Assembly: GCA_016710765.1 (NCBI GenBank)
Contig: JADJUJ010000004.1
Location: forward strand, 380,001-444,000
From: Lewinellaceae bacterium
Lineage (GTDB): Bacteria; Bacteroidota; Bacteroidia; Chitinophagales; Saprospiraceae
Direction: 5' to 3'
DNA: 64,000 nt
The position numbers and the translations under genes are program-made. Below are positions 62,389 to 64,000 of this stretch, in pieces. The notes under the pieces were generated by a model. It did not search any database. It saw nothing but the letters and a program-made list of their open reading frames with translations, and was not told the origin of the DNA. Each line of letters begins with the position of its first letter. Position 1 is the stretch's first letter.

Positions 62389-62460
62389 GGTATAAAATAG
62401 AAATAGCCCTTGCTGGTTCCTAAGGTAATTCTACGGAAGGAGCAAGTGCCCAATTTTCTG

Positions 62461-62489
62461 CAAAGTTAGTCAAATGCTAGCGTTCGCAA
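62461..62489 (-). promoter_or_regulatory. Promoter of obg
   Basis: -7 box TAACTTTG (62461-62468) and TTG (62487-62489) about 18 bases apart on the minus strand. The ATG is at 62388. Confidence 0.6.
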
Positions 62490-62541
62490 CGGGTTTGTAT
62501 AAAAGCTTGTAGATTCGCCCCATTCCGCTTAATCAGTACCT

Positions 62542-63291
62542 ATGGATAACATCGACAAAAAATTGAACCCCCAGCCACTGATTACTGGCAAAGATATTGT
62601 CTGGCTGGAAGGTCCCCGCAGCCGTCGCTTCGAGTTCTCGCTCGCCGTGCAGGTTTTCTGGGAATTCATCAAGGGTTTTCGCGGACTCCATTTTATTGGC
62701 CCCTGTATCACTGTGTTTGGTTCCGCCAGGTTCAAGGAGGATCATCCTTATTACCAAATGGCCAGAACCATCGGCTCACATTGCCTCAGATCTCGGCCTA
62801 ACTGTACTGACCGGTGGTGGCCCAGGTATCATGGAAGCAGCCAACCGTGGTGCACAGGAAGCCGGTGGCCGTTCGGTTGGTTGCAACATTGTGCTGCCTC
62901 ACGAACAAGCCGAAAACCCTTACCTCGACAAGTTTGTAACGATCCGGTACTTCTTTGTCAGAAAAGTGCTGCTGGTCAAATACTCCTACGCCTTTGTCAT
63001 CATGCCGGGTGGGTTTGGCACCATGGACGAGCTTTTTGAAACCCTCACGCTGATCCAAACCAAAACCATCGAAGACTTCCCCGTAGTAATCATGGGTACC
63101 GAGTTTTTGCCGTACTGAAACAACACATGGAACACATGGCAGCAGTAGGCACCATCTCTCCAGAAGACCTGGATCTGGTGCTGTTTACCGACGACCCGAT
63201 GGAGGCCATAACGCACATCCGCAAATACATCACCGACAATTACCGGATCAGAAAACGCAAGCCATCCTGGTGGCTGCTGGAAAAATCGTAA
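62542..63291 (+). CDS. LOG family protein (two indels in this sequence)
   Basis: The LOG family acts as 5'-monophosphate phosphoribohydrolase or is of unknown role in bacteria. N-terminal part: PCITVFGSARFKEDHPYYQMART. After a shift near 62770-62777 the core reads LTVLTGGGPGIMEAANRGAQEAGGRSVG, NIVLPHEQ and the family motif MPGGFGTMDELFETLT. A second shift in a T run near 63104-63108 (one T short) restores EFFAVLKQHMEHMAAVGTISPEDLDLV and the end WWLLEKS. Corrected length is about 250 residues. The first break needs one base removed or two added. Confidence 0.85.
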
Positions 63292-63292
63292 A

Positions 63293-63330
63293 TTAATGAG
63301 ACCAATAAATTAATGTGGCCAATGGGGGTC
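63293..63330. repeat. Intergenic repeat related to the one at 7228
   Basis: Contains TTAATGTGGCCAATG, the reverse complement of CATTGGCCACATTAA seen before the flippase, together with AGACCAAT, which matches ATTGGTCT. It sits between the ends of the convergent LOG and riboflavin synthase genes. Confidence 0.65.
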
Positions 63331-63928
63331 AATTCCTTGAACCGTATACTGCGAGGTGGCGGGCAATGTATTTTCCGATCACGTCAAACTCGAGGTTGAT
63401 GGCATCGCCGGCCTGGAGGGTTCGGAAGTTGGTGTGTTCCCAGGTGTAGGGAATAATGGCCACAGAAAACTGATCCTCCGCAGGGTCTACTACCGTCAGG
63501 CTCACGCCGTTGATGCAGATGGACCCCTTGTCGACCAGCATATGCTCCGGACTGGGCTGATAACGGAAGGTAAATTTCCAGCTCCCACCCGTTTCTTCAA
63601 CAGCGGTACAAATGCCTGTGGTATCCACATGTCCCTGCACAATATGTCCATCCAGCCGACCGCCCATGGCCATCGCCCGCTCGAGGTTAACAAGCGTCCC
63701 CTCTTTCCAATCGCCCAGGTTGGTTCGCCGCAGCGTTTCCTCCACGGCAGTTACTGTATGCCCATCTGAATCCAGCGCCACCACCGTCAGGCAAACCCCA
63801 TTGTGGCTGATACTCTGATCAACTTTTAGTTCGCTGCTGATGCTGGCATCTATCGTAAAATGCACATTGGAGCGGTCTTTCACTATTTTCCGGACAGTTC
63901 CCAGCGATTCAATAATTCCTGTAAACAT
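63329..63928 (-). CDS. ribE: Riboflavin synthase alpha subunit
   Basis: A 199-residue trimeric enzyme that makes riboflavin from two molecules of 6,7-dimethyl-8-ribityllumazine. N-terminal MFTGIIESLGTVRKI is invariant. Two homologous barrels follow: SHNGVCLTVVAL and CINGVSLTVVDP, each with GHVD/HTN signatures. ATG 63928 is chosen. The gene reads toward the LOG gene. No FMN riboswitch can be seen in the 72 bases left in the window. Confidence 0.96.
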   Translation of the reverse strand: MFTGIIESLGTVRKIVKDRSNVHFTIDASISSELKVDQSISHNGVCLTVVALDSDGHTVTAVEETLRRTNLGDWKEGTLVNLERAMAMGGRLDGHIVQGHVDTTGICTAVEETGGSWKFTFRYQPSPEHMLVDKGSICINGVSLTVVDPAEDQFSVAIIPYTWEHTNFRTLQAGDAINLEFDVIGKYIARHLAVYGSRN

Positions 63929-64000
63929 GTGCGCTAGATTGGTTTGCAGTAAAACAATAATTCGACATGATGTTTGGCAAAATTGCAACTATTTTTGATT

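Noticed and set aside
63929..64000. FMN riboswitch before ribE
   Set aside because: The 72 bases present do not show the conserved FMN-element core; the element might lie beyond the window.

Overview
The window looks like chromosomal DNA of a Bacteroidota member, most likely in or near the Saprospiria. This is inferred from gene content and promoter style; no database search was run. Evidence: many TAnnTTTG (-7) promoters with A-rich ribosome-binding regions; type IX secretion (T9SS) parts (a PorZ homologue, a PorE-like TPR/PD40/OmpA protein, sorting-domain tails); WG-repeat and FG-GAP/ASPIC proteins; a myxol-type carotenoid set; TPR sensor kinases; and an effector-associated-domain-like protein. 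No phage, plasmid, CRISPR array, rRNA or intact transposase was seen. The only tRNA is tRNA-Lys(UUU).

Layout. 0-2.6 kb: a broken small basic ORF, comF plus a partner, and an Nfu-type Fe-S scaffold. 2.6-8.8 kb: two WG-repeat exported proteins and a flippase. 8.8-13.4 kb: a beta-CASP metallo-hydrolase, fructosamine kinase-like protein, bestrophin-like channel, a small membrane gene split by a MITE, and an RBBP9-like hydrolase. 13.4-19.4 kb: TPR sensor kinase and NarL-type regulator, then an NTF2-like protein, diheme cytochrome c, O-methyltransferase and 2H phosphoesterase. 19.5-23.3 kb: carotenoid psi-end cluster (CrtA-like, CrtD, CruF, PhyH-like oxygenase). 23.4-28.2 kb: nitroreductase, a duplicated beta-barrel, a conserved unknown protein, YqeY and LptB (behind a 12-bp repeat). 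28.2-35.5 kb: ASPIC/FG-GAP lipoprotein, MlaF-like ATPase, a long palindrome, DUF2141 protein, fructose bisphosphatase and two unknowns. 35.5-44.2 kb: propeller/phosphoesterase fusion, PorE-like protein, CDGSH protein, fasciclin, a third WG protein, methyltransferase and CysM. 44.2-53 kb: second MITE, ChaN-like, Ddl, SH3-like protein, extradiol dioxygenase, lipoprotein globin, intradiol-dioxygenase-like lipoprotein, orphan T9SS tail, methyltransferase and GT39. 53.0-53.5 kb: a tandem tRNA-Lys-derived array. 53.7-57.1 kb: rbfA-nadD-porZ. 57.2-64 kb: GNAT, EAD-like membrane protein, DUF1990-YndJ pair, small anti-sigma-like protein, Obg, LOG and riboflavin synthase.

How genes fit together. CruF, CrtD and the CrtA-like enzyme would hydrate, desaturate and oxidise the acyclic end of a monocyclic carotenoid, as in saproxanthin/myxol synthesis. 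LptB and the MlaF-like ATPase serve the outer membrane. PorZ and the PorE-like protein belong to T9SS, for which the PorZ tail and the orphan tail would be substrates.

About a dozen genes are broken by single-base indels, mostly losses in homopolymer runs. This pattern suggests residual sequencing error rather than mass gene decay, so I annotate such genes across the break and flag it.
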